The notes under the pieces: model-generated
The model's database searches: none
Told to the model about the DNA's origin: nothing
Seen by the model: the letters and a program-made list of their open reading frames with translations, nothing else
Translations under genes and position numbers: made by a program
Part shown: positions 35,550 through 44,638 of the stretch, piece by piece
Layout: each line of letters starts with the position of its first letter
Numbering within the stretch: the stretch's first letter is position 1
From: UBA6398 sp963660485
GTDB taxonomy: Bacteria > Bacteroidota > Bacteroidia > Bacteroidales > Bacteroidaceae
Assembly: GCA_963660485.1 (NCBI GenBank)
Contig: CAVKYH010000005.1
Location: forward strand, 67,653-131,652
Direction: 5' to 3'
DNA: 64,000 nt

Positions 35550-35625
35550 AACGAGGTCTGATGTAATTTAAATTCCGACGCATCTAATTTAAATTAGATG
35601 CGTCGGAATTTTTACGAGATGCGGT
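35550..35625. repeat. Modular repeat copy R7 with a 34-bp perfect palindrome
   Basis: Half-site GGTCTGATGTAATTT, then the perfect palindrome at 35574-35607 (arm TCCGACGCATCTAATTT), identical to R6, then ATTTTTACGAGATGC. Confidence 0.92.
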
Positions 35626-35769
35626 GTTGTTGAAACGGGGGCAAAGGCGGGGGAAAAATTGTGGCGTAGGAGGCAATTGGAAGACCGATGTTTTTTATTT
35701 TGGAAATCATGTTGGGAATCTTGGCACGTATTTTGTTTGTCTTTTTATAGCGAATAAAATTATCGAAAT

Positions 35770-37827
35770 ATGACAAAAGGTACAATAGGGGTAACTACTG
35801 AAAATATTTTCCCCGTTATCAAACAATTTCTTTATAGCGATCACGAGATTTTTCTCCGTGAAATAGTGTCCAATGCCGTAGATGCAACTCAAAAGCTCAA
35901 GACTTATGCCATGAAAGACGATTTCAAGGGCGAATTGGGCGACTTGACGGTGCATGTGAAACTCGATGAAAAAGCGGGAACTCTCACAGTGAGCGACCGG
36001 GGTATCGGTATGACTGCCGAAGAAATCGACAAATATATAAACCAAATAGCCTTCTCGGGCGCAAACGACTTTCTCGACAAATACAAAAACGACGCAAACG
36101 CAATAATAGGCCATTTCGGTTTGGGTTTCTACTCTGCCTTTATGGTGAGCAAGGAAGTGGAAATCGTTACGCGCAGTTACAAGGAAGGCTCAAAGGCTGT
36201 GCGCTGGACTTGCGACGGTTCGCCTTCGTATGAGATTTCAGATGCGGAGCGCGAAGACCGCGGTACCGACATCATTCTGCATATCGACGACGATTCCAAG
36301 GAATATCTTGAGAAAAACCGCATACAGTCGCTGCTTTCCAAGTATTGCCGCTTCTTGCCCGTGCCGGTAGCTTTCGGCAAAAAGACGGAATGGAAAGACG
36401 GCAAGCAGGTTGATACCGCCGAAGACAATGTGGTGAACGATGTGAAGCCGCTATGGACGCGCAAACCGGCAGAACTGAAAGACGAGGACTATGTGAAGTT
36501 CTATCACGACCTTTATCCCATGGTCGATGACCCTTTGTTCTGGATTCATCTGAATGTGGATTATCCGTTCAACCTCACGGGGGTGCTCTATTTCCCGAAG
36601 ATAAAAAACAATCTCGACCTGCAGCGCAACAAGATACAACTCTATTGCAACCAGGTGTTCGTTACCGATAACGTGGAGAATATCGTGCCCGATTTCCTCA
36701 CACTTCTTCACGGCGTGATCGACTCTCCCGACATTCCTCTCAATGTGAGCCGCAGCTATTTGCAGGCTGATTCGAACGTGAAGAAGATTTCAACCTATAT
36801 CACCAAGAAAGTGGCTGACCGATTGCAGGGGATTTTCAAGAACGACCGAAAGAATTTTGAAAGCAAATGGGACGATCTGAAAATCTTCATAAACTATGGC
36901 ATGCTTTCGCAGGAAGATTTCTACGACAGGGCTAAGGATTTCTCACTCCTTAAGGACGTGGACGGAAAATACTACACCTTGGAAGATTACCGTACGCTTA
37001 TCAAGGAAAACCAGACCGACAAAAACGATATGGTGGTTTATCTTTATGCCAACGACAAGGAGAATCAGTATTCCTATATCGAAGAAGCGAAAGCCAAAGG
37101 CTACAATGTTTTGCTTTTTGACGGACAACTCGACACCGCGATGATAAACCTTTTTGAACAGAAAATCGAGAAAAGCCGTTTTTCACGCGTTGACAGTGAT
37201 GCGATTGACCGTATCATACAAAAGAAAGACGATAAGGACAACAACGATGCCAATTCTCCGCAAAACGAAAACCTGGCAGAGATGTTCAATTCGCAGTTGC
37301 CTAAGATAACCGGGGCTATGTTCCACGTTGAAACCCGAAGCTCGGGCGAAAACGCTGCGCCTGTAACGATAATACAAAGCGAATACATGCGCCGAATGAA
37401 GGAGTTGAGCAAAATAGAAGCCGGCATGCAGTTCTATGGTCAGATGCCCGACGAATATACTATAATCCTGAACAGCGACCATAGGCTTATAAAAGAAATA
37501 AGCGAGGAGGGCAACAAGGCTACAACCGACAAACTCAGCCCGATTGACGCTGATCTGAAAGGACTCGAGGCACGTCATGCAGTTTTGCACCAGGAACAGG
37601 AGAAAAAGAAGGCCGATGAAATAACCGACGACGACCGCAAAATGCTCAAAGACTGCGACGAACAAATTGAAAACCGCCGCAATGAGCGTAAGCAGGTACT
37701 TGCCGACTACGCAAAGGGCAACGACAAACTCCACCAGCTTGTGGATCTTGCGCTGTTGCAGAACAATATGTTGCGCGGGGAGGCTCTCGGCAAATTCATA
37801 GCTCGCAGTATAGAAATGATAAAGTAG
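35770..37827 (+). CDS. htpG: Molecular chaperone HtpG (Hsp90)
   Basis: 685 residues. The N-terminal ATP-binding GHKL domain contains EIFLREIVSNAVDA, DRGIGMT and GHFGLGFYSAFMV, followed by the middle domain (client binding and catalytic Arg region, LNVSRSYLQ) and the C-terminal dimerisation domain. It folds and remodels client proteins in the cytoplasm. A charged linker and C-terminal coiled region (LHQEQEKKKADEITDDDRK) are longer than in E. coli, as usual for Bacteroidota. It is monocistronic with a strong terminator 94 bases after the stop. Confidence 0.96.
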   Translation: MTKGTIGVTTENIFPVIKQFLYSDHEIFLREIVSNAVDATQKLKTYAMKDDFKGELGDLTVHVKLDEKAGTLTVSDRGIGMTAEEIDKYINQIAFSGANDFLDKYKNDANAIIGHFGLGFYSAFMVSKEVEIVTRSYKEGSKAVRWTCDGSPSYEISDAEREDRGTDIILHIDDDSKEYLEKNRIQSLLSKYCRFLPVPVAFGKKTEWKDGKQVDTAEDNVVNDVKPLWTRKPAELKDEDYVKFYHDLYPMVDDPLFWIHLNVDYPFNLTGVLYFPKIKNNLDLQRNKIQLYCNQVFVTDNVENIVPDFLTLLHGVIDSPDIPLNVSRSYLQADSNVKKISTYITKKVADRLQGIFKNDRKNFESKWDDLKIFINYGMLSQEDFYDRAKDFSLLKDVDGKYYTLEDYRTLIKENQTDKNDMVVYLYANDKENQYSYIEEAKAKGYNVLLFDGQLDTAMINLFEQKIEKSRFSRVDSDAIDRIIQKKDDKDNNDANSPQNENLAEMFNSQLPKITGAMFHVETRSSGENAAPVTIIQSEYMRRMKELSKIEAGMQFYGQMPDEYTIILNSDHRLIKEISEEGNKATTDKLSPIDADLKGLEARHAVLHQEQEKKKADEITDDDRKMLKDCDEQIENRRNERKQVLADYAKGNDKLHQLVDLALLQNNMLRGEALGKFIARSIEMIK

Positions 37828-37921
37828 GAGTTGAAAAAGCCGGGCTGTTCCGGCGATAAATCACAGGCTGCATTGTTCCGGGCGTGCAAATGCGCGGCGG
37901 AATGGTGCGGCTTGTTTTTTT

Positions 37922-37956
37922 GTGTGTCGAAATCGTTTCGATACACTCTTTTTTTA
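37922..37956 (+). terminator. Terminator of htpG
   Basis: GTGTGTCGAAA (37922-37932) pairs with TTTCGATACAC (37936-37946) around a TCG triloop and is followed by TCTTTTTTTATG. Confidence 0.9.
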
Positions 37957-38014
37957 TGTAGAGTTTGCACTTTGAAAGTCTTTTTATAATTATATCAAGT
38001 TGTAGGAAAGTTAG

Positions 38015-38046
38015 TTTGCGCAGATGAACTTTATTTGCTATTTTCG
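38015..38046 (+). promoter_or_regulatory. Promoter of the nqr operon
   Basis: TTTG (38015-38018), a 20-base spacer, and TATTTTCG (38039-38046), which differs from TAnnTTTG at one position. The leader to the ATG is about 25 bases. Confidence 0.6.
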
Positions 38047-38076
38047 CAGAGAATTGATTAGATAGCGTTAATCTGT

Positions 38077-39447
38077 ATGAACAAAACATTCAAACTGCAC
38101 AAAGGATTGGATATTCCCCTCAAGGGTGTGGCTGCCGACAACATCGTTGATGCCACAAAAAACGTAGGCGTAATAGCCGTGTGTCCCCCCGATTTTATAG
38201 GGTTTGTTCCGCGTGTGGTAGTTAAAGAAGGCGATGCTGTGGAGGTTGGAACTCCGCTGTTTGTTGACAAACGCAACGATGCGCAGGTTATTACATCGCC
38301 GGTAAGCGGTAAAATAGTGTCGGTTGACCGTGGAGAACGCCGCAAATTGCTTGGCGTAAAGATAGAAAGCGACAACAAATTTACAACACTTGATTTCGGA
38401 AAAACAATATCAGACATTATTGAAACGAAGTCTGACATTGTTGAAACGAAAACAGTTATTGATTTGATCAACAAATCTGGTATTTCAGCCTATCTCCGTC
38501 AGCGTCCCTACGACATCGTGCCAAACACTAACGAGGCCCCGCGCGATATATTTATTTCGCTATTCAATTCCATGCCCCTTGCAGCAGATTGCAACATTGT
38601 CTTGCGTGGTCGCGAGGAGTACTTCAAGGCGGGCGTCAAGGCTTTGGCAACGATAGCTCCCGTGCACGTGGGAATTGCAGCAAGTCAGATTGACACGTTT
38701 GGAAATATCGACGGCGCCGAAGTAAATGTGTTTACAGGTCCGAATCCGGCAGGCAACGTAGGCGTACAAATCAATAATGTAAAGCCTGTAAACAAAGGCG
38801 AAACAGTGTGGACCATTAGTCCGGAAATGGTAGCCGTTCTTGGTAAGTTTATCAGCACGGGCAAACTCGACTTTACTCGCCGTATAGCCGTTGCAGGCGC
38901 AGAAGTTTCCGCTCCGCAGTATTACGACACAGTGGCAGGGGTGAGTTTGAAATATTTGCTTGAAGGAAAATTGAACAAGACCGAACACGTGAGAATCATC
39001 AACGGCAATCCGCTCGTTGGTGCGAAGAGTTCGTTGGACGGTTTCCTTTCTGCTTTTGCCTCAGAGGTAACGGCAATTCCCGAGGGTGATGATGTGGACG
39101 AATTGCTCGGCTGGATTAGCCCGCGCGTCAAAGAATATTCCGTGAGCCGCTCATATCTTTCGTGGCTTTTCCCGAAACGCAAGTATAATATCGACGCACG
39201 TATCAAAGGAGGCGAGAGACATATAATAATGAGTGGCGAATACGACAGAGTATTCCCCATGGATATTTATGCTGGATACCTTGTGAAGGCGATTATAGCG
39301 AGAGACATTGACAAAATGGAAGAACTTGGTATTTACGAGGTGGCTCCCGAGGATTTTGCCGTGGCAGAATTTGTGGATTCGTCCAAACTTGAATTGCAGA
39401 AGATTGTGCGCGACGGACTGGAATTCCTGCGCAAGGAACTGGCATAA
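38077..39447 (+). CDS. nqrA: Na+-translocating NADH:quinone reductase subunit A
   Basis: 456 residues. It is the peripheral subunit of the sodium-pumping respiratory complex and takes part in quinone reduction. The N-terminus (LHKGLDIPLKGVA) and RQRPYDIVPNTNEAPRDIFIS are family hallmarks. Residues 109-126 (KTISDIIETKSDIVETKT) are encoded by a copy of the intergenic repeat words (38400-38453), in place of the short linker usual before the RQRPYD motif. The frame stays open through it. It is the first of six genes in the order A-F, with a promoter at 38015-38046. Confidence 0.95.
   Translation: MNKTFKLHKGLDIPLKGVAADNIVDATKNVGVIAVCPPDFIGFVPRVVVKEGDAVEVGTPLFVDKRNDAQVITSPVSGKIVSVDRGERRKLLGVKIESDNKFTTLDFGKTISDIIETKSDIVETKTVIDLINKSGISAYLRQRPYDIVPNTNEAPRDIFISLFNSMPLAADCNIVLRGREEYFKAGVKALATIAPVHVGIAASQIDTFGNIDGAEVNVFTGPNPAGNVGVQINNVKPVNKGETVWTISPEMVAVLGKFISTGKLDFTRRIAVAGAEVSAPQYYDTVAGVSLKYLLEGKLNKTEHVRIINGNPLVGAKSSLDGFLSAFASEVTAIPEGDDVDELLGWISPRVKEYSVSRSYLSWLFPKRKYNIDARIKGGERHIIMSGEYDRVFPMDIYAGYLVKAIIARDIDKMEELGIYEVAPEDFAVAEFVDSSKLELQKIVRDGLEFLRKELA
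38400..38453. repeat. Modular repeat words inside the nqrA coding region
   Basis: AAAAACAATATCAGACATTA, then TTGAAACGAAGTCTGACATT and GTTGAAACGAAAAC. The stretch AAACGAAGTCTGACATTGTT matches copy R11 (AAACGAAGTCGGACATTGTT) with one mismatch, and the layout matches the reverse complement of R1. Confidence 0.8.
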
Positions 39448-39478
39448 AGGATATAATATGAATTAAGCAGAAGAAAAT

Positions 39479-40639
39479 ATGAACAAGCTAAAGAAATATA
39501 TCGACAATATAAGACCACAGTTCGAAGAGGGCGGTAAACTGAAACCGCTACGTTCGGTGTTCGAAGGTTTTGAGTCTTTCCTGTTTGTGCCTTCCGCGAC
39601 ATCAAAGTCGGGCGCATCGATTCACGACGCGATAGATTCCAAGCGAATAATGTCGTTCGTGGTAATAGCCTTGATTCCGGCCCTTCTTTTCGGAATGTAT
39701 AATATTGGATTCCAAAACTATAAGGCTGCAGGAGCAGATGCCTCGTTCCTTGAAATGTTTGCATACGGATTCCTTGTGATGTTGCCCAAGATAATAGTTT
39801 CTTATATCGTAGGTCTCGGAATAGAATTTGCCGTAGCGCAGTGGAAACACGAGGAAATTCAAGAAGGATACCTTGTAACCGGTATGATTGTGCCAATGAT
39901 ATTGCCGGTAAACTGTCCTCTGTGGATAATGGCAGTTGCAATAGCTTTTGCAGTGATTTTTGCAAAGGAAATATTTGGCGGAACGGGAATGAATATCTTC
40001 AACGTGGCACTTGTGGCGCGTGCGTTCATGTTTATATCCTATCCGTCGAAAATGTCTGGCGATACAGTGTGGATTGCAAACGATACTGTTTGTGGTTTGG
40101 GCAACAAACTTCCCGAGGCATTCACTTCTGCAACTCCGCTTGCCCAAGTAGGAGTAGGACAAACGCCCGACGCCTCGTTATGGGACGCTTTCGTAGGCTT
40201 GATTCCCGGTAGTGTTGGAGAAACAAGCGTTATTGCCATTCTTATAGGAGCGGCAATCTTGCTGTTTACCAACATCGCAAGTTGGAAAACAATGCTCAGT
40301 GTGTTTGTGGGCGGTGCAATTGCTGCGATACTTTATCAAAGCGCAGGATTGTCAAACATCGCTTGGTATGAACACCTTGTTTACGGCGGTTTCTGCTTTG
40401 GCGCTGTGTTTATGGCAACTGACCCTGTAACGAGTGCCCGCACCGAAGGTGGCAAATACATCTATGGGCTCTTGATAGGCATTATCGCCATAACGATAAG
40501 GGTACTCAATCCCGGCTATCCTGAGGGAATGATGTTTGCAATACTTATGATGAATATGTTCGCTCCCGCAATAGATTATTGCTTTGTTCAAAGTAATGTT
40601 CGTCGCCGTATGCGCAGAGCAAAATCAGTAAATAAATAA
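39479..40639 (+). CDS. nqrB: Na+-translocating NADH:quinone reductase subunit B
   Basis: 386 residues with about ten membrane segments. It carries a covalent FMN and forms part of the sodium path. The FMN attachment motif is SATP in AFTSATPLAQVG, with Thr219 as the expected attachment residue, and DPVTSARTEGGKY lies near the C-terminus. The segment DAFVGLIPGSVGETSV is strongly conserved. It starts 31 bases after nqrA. Confidence 0.96.
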   Translation: MNKLKKYIDNIRPQFEEGGKLKPLRSVFEGFESFLFVPSATSKSGASIHDAIDSKRIMSFVVIALIPALLFGMYNIGFQNYKAAGADASFLEMFAYGFLVMLPKIIVSYIVGLGIEFAVAQWKHEEIQEGYLVTGMIVPMILPVNCPLWIMAVAIAFAVIFAKEIFGGTGMNIFNVALVARAFMFISYPSKMSGDTVWIANDTVCGLGNKLPEAFTSATPLAQVGVGQTPDASLWDAFVGLIPGSVGETSVIAILIGAAILLFTNIASWKTMLSVFVGGAIAAILYQSAGLSNIAWYEHLVYGGFCFGAVFMATDPVTSARTEGGKYIYGLLIGIIAITIRVLNPGYPEGMMFAILMMNMFAPAIDYCFVQSNVRRRMRRAKSVNK

Positions 40640-40644
40640 GCCTT

Positions 40645-41349
40645 ATGAAGATCAATACGAACAGTAACGTCTATACTGTGGTTTATGCCTCGTTGGTTGT
40701 TGTTGTAGTGGCGTTCTTGTTGGCTTTCGTATCGAAAGCTTTGGAACCGACCTCGATGTCAAACGAACGTATAGACAAAAAGAAACAAATACTCGCCTCT
40801 TTGAATATCCGAGATTTGAGTAATGACAAGGTGGAGAGCGAATATGATAAAAGCATAACCTATGACAAAATAATCCGTACCGACGGCAGCGTATATAAAG
40901 AAGGTAACAATAAGGATAAAGACGGGTTTACAATCGGCTCAAAGGATATTGATGACAATTATCTGCCCTTGTATCAGTGCTATGTGAACGGGCAGACAAA
41001 ATATGTGATACCTCTTTATGGCAAAGGCCTTTGGGGCGCGATTTGGGGCTATATTGCTCTTGACGATGACAAGAATACCGTTTATGGCGCATACTTCAGC
41101 CATCAAAGTGAAACGGCTGGACTTGGCGCAAGAATCACCGAAGAATTTTTTCAAAAGGAATTTGTGGGTAAGAAACTCTTTGCAGAGGGCGACAGCACCG
41201 TGATGCTTAGTGTTGTGAAGAAGAAAGAACCTGCCAAGGCCGCATATCAGTGCGATGCCATTTCGGGTGCGACGCTCACGAGCAATGGTATTACCGATAT
41301 GATCCATGATTGTGTGGCTAAATACAGTGCTTTTCTTTTGGACAAATGA
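40645..41349 (+). CDS. nqrC: Na+-translocating NADH:quinone reductase subunit C
   Basis: 234 residues: one N-terminal membrane helix (VVYASLVVVVVAFLLAFVS) and a periplasmic FMN-binding domain. The covalent FMN site is SGATLTS near the C-terminus (about residues 207-213), with Thr210 the expected attachment point. GLWGAIWGYIAL and SHQSETAGLGARI are conserved. It starts 5 bases after nqrB. Covalent attachment needs an ApbE flavin transferase, which is not in the window. Confidence 0.96.
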   Translation: MKINTNSNVYTVVYASLVVVVVAFLLAFVSKALEPTSMSNERIDKKKQILASLNIRDLSNDKVESEYDKSITYDKIIRTDGSVYKEGNNKDKDGFTIGSKDIDDNYLPLYQCYVNGQTKYVIPLYGKGLWGAIWGYIALDDDKNTVYGAYFSHQSETAGLGARITEEFFQKEFVGKKLFAEGDSTVMLSVVKKKEPAKAAYQCDAISGATLTSNGITDMIHDCVAKYSAFLLDK

Positions 41350-41388
41350 AATCTTAACAATAGAACCTAACTTAGAAGGTAAAATAAT

Positions 41389-42009
41389 ATGGCAAAACTT
41401 TTTTCTGTAGAAAATCGGGAGGTATTCACTACACCTTTGGGAAAAGACAATCCGATTACAGTCCAAATTCTCGGTATTTGTTCCGCATTGGCCGTAACTT
41501 CACAACTCGAACCTGCGATTGTAATGGGACTTTCCGTTACGGTAATCACGGCGTTGAGTAATTTTATAGTATCCTTAATCCGAAAAACAATACCCAATCG
41601 CATTCGTATCATCGTTCAGCTCGTTGTCGTTGCTGCGTTAGTAACTATTGTCAGTATGGTATTGAAGGCTGTTGCCTATGATGTAAGTGTAAAATTGTCG
41701 GTATACGTGGGATTGATAATTACGAACTGTATCCTTATGGGACGCTTGGAAGCTTTTGCAATGGGACACTCTCCATGGCCGAGTTTCATTGACGGCCTCG
41801 GAAACGGTCTTGGTTACGCTTATATTCTTGTCGTTGTCGGAGGTGTTCGTGAGATTCTCGGCTCGGGCAGTCTGCTTGGTTTCAAATTTATCCCCGATGC
41901 AGTTTACAATGCAGGCTATCTTGACAACAGCATGATGACTACGCCCGCTATGGCACTTATTATTCTTGGATGTGTGATTTGGGTGAGCAATGCGGTTCAC
42001 AACAAATGA
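41389..42009 (+). CDS. nqrD: Na+-translocating NADH:quinone reductase subunit D
   Basis: 206 residues with six membrane segments; NqrD and NqrE are homologous antiparallel halves that hold an iron-sulfur centre within the membrane. Characteristic stretches are NPITVQILGICSALAVTSQL with its cysteine, and NCILMGRLEAFAMGHSPWPS with the second conserved cysteine. It lies 39 bases after nqrC. Confidence 0.96.
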   Translation: MAKLFSVENREVFTTPLGKDNPITVQILGICSALAVTSQLEPAIVMGLSVTVITALSNFIVSLIRKTIPNRIRIIVQLVVVAALVTIVSMVLKAVAYDVSVKLSVYVGLIITNCILMGRLEAFAMGHSPWPSFIDGLGNGLGYAYILVVVGGVREILGSGSLLGFKFIPDAVYNAGYLDNSMMTTPAMALIILGCVIWVSNAVHNK

Positions 42010-42049
42010 ATTGCTTTGTTTTATGTTGAATGAATAAGAAACAATAGAA

Positions 42050-42679
42050 ATGGAACATGATATAGCTTTGTTTATCCGCTCGGTGTTTGTGGATAACATG
42101 ATATTTGCCTCATTCTTGGGCATGTGCTCTTATCTTGCGGTGTCAAAGAACCTCAAGACATCTTTGGGGCTTGGCATTGCGGTAACGTTTGTGCTTGTCG
42201 TAACGGTACCTATCAACTATTTGCTGCAAACCAAGGTTCTTGCGCCGGGGTGCATTATTCCCGGGGTGGATCTCACTTATCTCTCGTTTATACTCTTTAT
42301 TGCCGTGATTGCAGCCATTACGCAACTTGTGGAAATGGTTGTGGAGCGTTTTTCCCCGTCTCTATATAATGCTCTTGGTATATTTCTTCCGCTTATAGCC
42401 GTGAACTGTGCCATCATGGGTGCTTCGCTTTTCATGCAGCAGCGTATAGAAATGGATGCAGCCACAGATGCGCGTGCCATTGCCGATGTTGGTGATTCTA
42501 TTGTCTACGCTTTCAGTTCCGGTATCGGTTGGCTTTTGGCTATCGTCGGTCTTGCTGCAATCCGTGAGAAGATGGCGTATTCCGATGTGCCGAAGAATTT
42601 GCAAGGACTTGGCATTACGTTCATCACCGTAGGCCTTATGGCGATGGCGTTTATGTGTTTCTCGGGATTGAGTATATAG
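42050..42679 (+). CDS. nqrE: Na+-translocating NADH:quinone reductase subunit E
   Basis: 209 residues with six membrane segments, the partner of NqrD. FASFLGMCSYLAVSKNL and VNCAIMGASLFMQQR contain the two conserved cysteines that ligate the intramembrane iron-sulfur centre. The C-terminal KMAYSDVPKNLQGLGITFI segment is typical. It follows nqrD by 40 bases. Confidence 0.96.
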   Translation: MEHDIALFIRSVFVDNMIFASFLGMCSYLAVSKNLKTSLGLGIAVTFVLVVTVPINYLLQTKVLAPGCIIPGVDLTYLSFILFIAVIAAITQLVEMVVERFSPSLYNALGIFLPLIAVNCAIMGASLFMQQRIEMDAATDARAIADVGDSIVYAFSSGIGWLLAIVGLAAIREKMAYSDVPKNLQGLGITFITVGLMAMAFMCFSGLSI

Positions 42680-42706
42680 TTTGTTTGAAAATAATGATTT
42701 GAAGAT

Positions 42707-43999
42707 ATGTCTCAGACGATTTTAATGTTCATCACTTCGAGTATTGTTGTGTTTTGGGGTGTGATAATCTTGATGGTTATCCTTCTTCTCATTGCCAAAC
42801 GATATCTCACACCAAGTGGAAATGTAACTATTACGATAAACGACCAGAAAAAACTGTCGGTTCCCCAAGGAGCATCGCTTTTGTCCACTCTTTCCGAACA
42901 GCATGTGTACCTTTCGTCGGCATGTGGCGGCAAAGGTTCGTGCGGACAGTGCAAATGCCAGGTGCTGAGTGGCGGCGGCGAAGCTATAGATGTGGAGAAG
43001 GCTCATTTCACACGCCGCGAATTGCTCGACCACTACCGTCTTGGTTGTCAGGTGAAGGTTAAGAGTGATATGGATATCAAGGTGCCGCAGTCGGTATTGG
43101 GTGTAAAGAAATACGAATGCACTGTGGTTTCCAACAAAAACGTTGCATCGTTTATCAAGGAGTTTATCGTAGCTCTTCCCGAGGGAGAACATATGGATTT
43201 CTTGCCTGGAAGTTATGCTCAGATAGAGATTCCGGCATATACAATGGACTACGACAAGGATATAGACAAGGAAAGTCTCGGCCGTTACCTTCCGTCGTGG
43301 GAGAAGTTCGGTCTTTTCTCGTTGAAGTGTACCAATACCGTGCCTACAACCCGTGCTTATTCTATGGCAAACTATCCCGCCGAGGGCGACCGCTTTATGC
43401 TTACGGTGAGAATTGCCACGCCTCCGTTCAAACCCAAACCACAAGTGGGCTTCCAGGATGTAATGCCGGGTATAGCTTCTTCTTATATTTTTACATTGAA
43501 GCCCGGCGACAAGGTAATCATGTCAGGACCTTACGGAGACTTCCACCCGCGTTTCGAGTCAAAGCGCGAAATGATTTGGGTTGGTGGCGGTGCCGGTATG
43601 GCGCCTCTGCGTGCTCAGATAATGCACATGACACGAACGCTTCACACTACGGATCGCAAAATGTCGTATTTCTATGGTGCGCGCTCGCTTTCCGAGGTGT
43701 TCTATTTGCAGGATTTTCATGCGCTTGAGAAAGAATTTCCAAACTTCAAGTTCTATCTTGCGCTCGACCGCCCCGATCCCGAAGCCGATGCGGCGAATGT
43801 GGAATATACGCCGGGATTTGTGCACCAGGTGATGTGGGAGAAATATCTCAAAAACCACCCTGCGCCCGAGGATATAGAATATTATCTGTGCGGTCCTGGA
43901 CCTATGACGGGTGCGGTGATTAATCTGCTCGATTCTCTCGGAGTGGAACGCGACGATATCATGTTTGATGATTTCGGCGGCGGTGCTCCCAAGAAATAG
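42707..43999 (+). CDS. nqrF: Na+-translocating NADH:quinone reductase subunit F
   Basis: 430 residues; the electron entry subunit. It has an N-terminal membrane helix (VVFWGVIILMVILLLIA), a 2Fe-2S ferredoxin domain (SACGGKGSCGQCKCQV, with the last cysteine in YRLGCQV), an FAD-binding domain (TRAYSMANYPAEGDRFMLTV) and an NADH-binding domain (GGGAGMAPLRAQIMH). It ends the operon and is followed by a terminator. Confidence 0.97.
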   Translation: MSQTILMFITSSIVVFWGVIILMVILLLIAKRYLTPSGNVTITINDQKKLSVPQGASLLSTLSEQHVYLSSACGGKGSCGQCKCQVLSGGGEAIDVEKAHFTRRELLDHYRLGCQVKVKSDMDIKVPQSVLGVKKYECTVVSNKNVASFIKEFIVALPEGEHMDFLPGSYAQIEIPAYTMDYDKDIDKESLGRYLPSWEKFGLFSLKCTNTVPTTRAYSMANYPAEGDRFMLTVRIATPPFKPKPQVGFQDVMPGIASSYIFTLKPGDKVIMSGPYGDFHPRFESKREMIWVGGGAGMAPLRAQIMHMTRTLHTTDRKMSYFYGARSLSEVFYLQDFHALEKEFPNFKFYLALDRPDPEADAANVEYTPGFVHQVMWEKYLKNHPAPEDIEYYLCGPGPMTGAVINLLDSLGVERDDIMFDDFGGGAPKK

Positions 44000-44034
44000 G
44001 ATTTTCTTTTTAAGTTTTTTCATAATAGTTTTAT

Positions 44035-44072
44035 GGAGGGTGGGCGACGCGAGTCGGTTGTCCTCCTTTTTT
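44035..44072 (+). terminator. Terminator of the nqr operon
   Basis: GGAGG (44035-44039) pairs with CCTCC (44062-44066), with an inner CGAC-GCGA-GTCG stem, followed by TTTTTTG. Confidence 0.75.
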
Positions 44073-44178
44073 GTTTGGTAAAGTCTCTGTGTGATATTTT
44101 TTTTGTCCTATATGGTGTGTTCGCTTTACTGAAAAATAGTAGATTAGCCCGTGTGTGAATGTTTAAAAGGTAATTGCT

Positions 44179-44358
44179 ATGAAAATCAAAAGGATTCTTT
44201 CTTCAACTTCCTTGTTTACGGCAAATTTGTTCTTGCTTTCAGGTTGTTTTTCTATGAAATAGGTAAACAAAGAATCGAAAAAGACTGCCTACAATGGTAA
44301 GGTATGTGTGAAAAGCCATGCGTCGGAGGCAAATGCCCTGTTGGCAGACGCCCGATAA
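44179..44358 (+). pseudogene. Short lipoprotein gene interrupted by an in-frame TAG
   Basis: ATG at 44179 opens 27 codons: a lysine-rich start, a hydrophobic stretch and the lipobox LLSGC, then FSMK and TAG (44260-44262). The same frame continues for 31 more codons (VNKESKKTAYNGKVCVKSH...) to TAA at 44356. It is either a broken small lipoprotein or a real 27-residue micro-lipoprotein. I do not recognise the family. Confidence 0.4.
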
Positions 44359-44408
44359 CGCATGTCGTTTCGCAGAAATCTCTTCGTGAGAGAAGCGGTA
44401 TTTTTAGG

Positions 44409-44514
44409 CAAAAAAACTAGATGCCTTATAGTAAAAACTCCAAGGCGTCTAGTTTAAATTCCAAGGCATCTAGTTTAAATTATGTCTGACCTAGTTTTTA
44501 CGATATGCCTTATG
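44409..44514. repeat. Modular repeat copy R8 (tandem half-sites)
   Basis: Left edge GATGCCTTATAGTAAAAAC, then TCCAAGGCGTCTAGTTT and TCCAAGGCATCTAGTTT in tandem, then AAATTATGTCTGACCTAG and the right edge TTTTTACGATATGCC. It is the only copy with two near-identical half-sites in the same orientation. Confidence 0.88.
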
Positions 44515-44618
44515 TCTTTTTCTTGTTAAGTATCAGTGTTTTGCAACTAAGGTAAAACGGTCGTTTATTTTTCTTCTTTTGTCATAAAAACAGCGGACTT
44601 TCTTAACGGGAAAAGATG

Positions 44619-44626
44619 TAACTTTG
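44619..44626 (+). promoter_or_regulatory. -7 promoter box of the M15 peptidase gene
   Basis: TAACTTTG fits TAnnTTTG. It ends 12 bases before the ATG at 44639, predicting a very short leader, and rules out the TTG at 44624 as start. Confidence 0.65.
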
Positions 44627-44638
44627 CATTCAAAAACA

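Noticed and set aside
32824..35625. Retron or toxin-antitoxin interpretation of the hairpin-plus-two-gene locus
   Set aside because: No reverse transcriptase and no small antitoxin-like gene; both proteins have clear methylase and DUF262-HNH motifs.
44624..44638. TTG start for the M15 peptidase gene
   Set aside because: The TTG is part of the TAACTTTG promoter box, so it would not be transcribed as a start; the ATG at 44639 follows at once.
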